Assembly (NCBI GenBank): GCA_030153205.1 | Contig: JASLHV010000539.1 | Coordinates: forward strand, 1 to 5,647 | From: Roseiarcus sp. | Lineage (GTDB): Bacteria > Pseudomonadota > Alphaproteobacteria > Rhizobiales > Beijerinckiaceae | Length of the DNA: 5,647 nucleotides | Direction: 5' to 3' | In this document: piece after piece, positions 4,070-5,647 of the stretch | Layout: the number at the start of each line of letters is the position of its first letter | How positions within the stretch are numbered: position 1 is the stretch's first letter | Notes under the pieces: generated by a model | Told to the model about the DNA's origin: nothing | Databases searched by the model: none | The model's input: only the letters and a program-made list of their open reading frames with translations | Translations under genes and position numbers: made by a program

Positions 4070-5647
4070 ATGAACGCGCCTCTCCTCTCGCGCCGCGCCT
4101 TTATCGCAGCCGGTTTGACCGTGGCGGGAGGCCTCTATGTCTCCGTCGCGAGCCGCCGCGCTTTCGCCATGCCGATCGGCCCTGCTCCCTGGCCTGACGA
4201 AGGCGCGCGTCCAAACGGGGAAGTCGATGCTTTCGTCGTCATCGAACCTGACGAAACGATCCTCCTGCGCATCGCCAAATCGGAAATGGGCCAAGGCGTC
4301 ATGACGTCCCTCGCGATGATCGTCGCCGAGGAGCTTGAATGCGACTTCGCCAAGGTCAAGGTCGAATACGCCTCGGCCAATCGCAACTATACCGACGGAA
4401 AACTTTACGGCCCGATGAGCACCGGCGGCTCGCGTTCGGTACGCGGCTCGCGAGAGTTTCTCCAGCAAGCGGGAGCTTCGGCGCGCGAGCGCCTGATCCG
4501 CGCCGCCGCGATCCGCTGGGGCGTCGCGCCCGAAGCCTGCGTCGCCAGACAAGGCCGCGTGACGCATGACGCCTCGAAGCGCGAGGCGACCTATGGCGCG
4601 CTCGCCAGTCAAGCCGGCGCCTTGCCGGCGCCGAGCAAGGAGCCCAGCATCAAGACGCCGGATCAGTACAAGCTGATCGGTACGCGCCAGGCCCGCTTCG
4701 ACACGCCGGCGAAGGTCAATGGCTCGGCGAAATTCGGCATCGATACGCGGCTGGACGGCATGGTCTATGCGGCCGTCGCCAATTGCCCGGTCTTTGGCGG
4801 CAAGGTGAAGAGCTACGACGAATCCGCCATCAAGAATCGCCGCGGGATCATCGCCGTCCTGCCGGTCACCAATGGCGTGGCGGTCGTCGCCGATCGCTTC
4901 TGGCGGGCCAAGGAGGCGGCGGCGGCTCTGCCGATCGTTTGGGACGAAGGCAAAGCGGCTTCGACCGATAGCGCGCAATTTCGCGCCGACTATCGCGCCG
5001 CGCTCGACGGGCCGCTCGTCAATGCGACGAAACGCGGCGATGTCGCCAAAGCCATGAGCGGCGCCGCCAAGGTCGTCGAAGCGCTCTACGAAGCCCCCCA
5101 TCTCGCTCATGCCCCGATGGAGCCGCTCAACGCCACCGCTCATTGGCGTCCCGACCGGCTCGATGTCTGGCTTGGCACGCAGGCGGCCGATTCCGCATTG
5201 GAGCTGGCGGCGGAAACCGGGGGCGTCGATCCGCGCAACGTTTATGTACACAATTGCTATCTCGGCGGCGGCTTCGGCCGCAGGGCCGTCAATGACGAGT
5301 TGCGCCAAGCCGTCGAAGTCGCCAAGGCGATCGGCAAGCCGGTCAAACTGGTTTGGACGCGCGAGCAGGACATCCAGCACGATCGCTATCGTCCGCAGGC
5401 GGCGCTCCGTCTTAAGGCGGCGCTTGGCGCCGACGGCATGCCGACGGCTTTCGATTTTCGCACCGCCGTGGGTTCGATCAGCCGTTCTTTGGGCTGGGAC
5501 GACGTCAAAAGCGGCGTCGAACGACAAGCCGTCGAAGGCCTGGCGAATTGCCCGTACCGGACCGAAGCGCTCAACGTCGATTGCCTGCTCAAGAATACTC
5601 ATGTCCCCGTGATGTTCTGGCGGTCGGTCGGCTCGTCGCAAAACGCC
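4070..5647 (+). CDS. IorB-like molybdopterin-binding catalytic subunit, Tat-exported (3' partial)
   Basis: The frame is open from ATG 4070 to the right edge, giving 526 residues of a protein usually about 730-750 long. The start has AGGAG (4059-4063) 6 nt upstream. The N-terminus holds a twin-arginine signal, SRRAFIAAG (7-15), followed by a hydrophobic stretch and a likely cleavage site near AFA (31-33), so the enzyme acts in the periplasm. Family motifs include SEMGQGVMTSLAMIVAEEL (71-89), GPMSTGGSRSVRGS (114-127), the small alpha/beta domain from about 205 (GTRQARFDTPAKVNG), HAPMEPLNATA (347-357), YLGGGFGRR (397-405) and FWRSVGSSQNA (516-526). These are typical of the xanthine dehydrogenase superfamily, IorB/aldehyde dehydrogenase-like branch, which binds molybdopterin cytosine dinucleotide and hydroxylates heterocycles or oxidises aldehydes using water. 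The catalytic glutamate near the C-terminus is beyond the edge. It forms an operon with the [2Fe-2S] subunit. A cytochrome c partner or XdhC-like maturation gene might follow but cannot be seen. Confidence 0.94.
   Translation, partial: MNAPLLSRRAFIAAGLTVAGGLYVSVASRRAFAMPIGPAPWPDEGARPNGEVDAFVVIEPDETILLRIAKSEMGQGVMTSLAMIVAEELECDFAKVKVEYASANRNYTDGKLYGPMSTGGSRSVRGSREFLQQAGASARERLIRAAAIRWGVAPEACVARQGRVTHDASKREATYGALASQAGALPAPSKEPSIKTPDQYKLIGTRQARFDTPAKVNGSAKFGIDTRLDGMVYAAVANCPVFGGKVKSYDESAIKNRRGIIAVLPVTNGVAVVADRFWRAKEAAAALPIVWDEGKAASTDSAQFRADYRAALDGPLVNATKRGDVAKAMSGAAKVVEALYEAPHLAHAPMEPLNATAHWRPDRLDVWLGTQAADSALELAAETGGVDPRNVYVHNCYLGGGFGRRAVNDELRQAVEVAKAIGKPVKLVWTREQDIQHDRYRPQAALRLKAALGADGMPTAFDFRTAVGSISRSLGWDDVKSGVERQAVEGLANCPYRTEALNVDCLLKNTHVPVMFWRSVGSSQNA

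Noticed and set aside
3545..5641. A 698-codon minus-strand open frame
   Set aside because: It lies opposite the IorAB-like genes, which have clear motifs, ribosome sites and a Tat signal. Its protein is Arg/Asp/Gly-rich with no domain. Long antisense frames are common in GC-rich coding DNA.
1..5647. CRISPR array, tRNA, rRNA, insertion sequence ends or attachment sites
   Set aside because: I saw no regularly spaced repeats, cloverleaf-like sequence, transposase motif or flanking duplications on either strand.

Overview
This window is GC-rich DNA with protein families typical of Alphaproteobacteria, most likely Hyphomicrobiales. That placement is inferred from the alphaproteobacterial form of the SH3-NlpC/P60 protein, the strong G/C preference at third codon positions, and the IorAB-type molybdenum hydroxylase pair. 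Nothing here fixes the genus. Coding density is high. The longest gene-free stretches are about 229 bp (2702-2930) and 215 bp (3387-3601).

Left edge to about 3.4 kb: the last 31 codons of an unrecognised plus-strand gene (1-96) run head-on into a minus-strand series, with only 8 bp between the two stop codons. In transcription order the minus-strand series is: a GNAT acetyltransferase (3386-2931, TTG start with a perfect ribosome site); a 229-bp leader; a RimK-like ATP-grasp amidoligase with an N-terminal RLAN domain (2701-1241); a short remnant resembling the helix-turn-helix antitoxins of type II systems (1204-971); and an NlpC/P60 (C40) cysteine peptidase with SH3-like N-terminal domains (968-105). 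The GNAT and RLAN/RimK pair matches a known association of amide-bond-forming ATP-grasp enzymes with acetyltransferases. The C39-like peptidase that is often fused to this kind of GNAT is absent.

Right side, plus strand: a divergent two-gene unit encodes a two-[2Fe-2S] electron-transfer subunit (3602-4057) and, 12 bp later, a Tat-exported molybdopterin-binding catalytic subunit (4070 to beyond the right edge). The order and motifs are those of isoquinoline 1-oxidoreductase-like (IorAB) enzymes of the xanthine dehydrogenase superfamily. The substrate cannot be read from the sequence.

How they may work together: the acetyltransferase and ligase probably modify or build a small peptide or amino-acid conjugate. 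The C40 peptidase downstream may belong to the same transcript and could cleave peptide bonds in peptidoglycan or a related product, but it may equally be an independent cell-wall gene. The IorAB-like pair has its own promoter direction and is probably functionally unrelated. I found no CRISPR array, tRNA, rRNA, insertion sequence or phage gene. The best candidate for something less described is the reduced amidoligase cassette with its unusual leader and its C40 and HTH-remnant neighbours.
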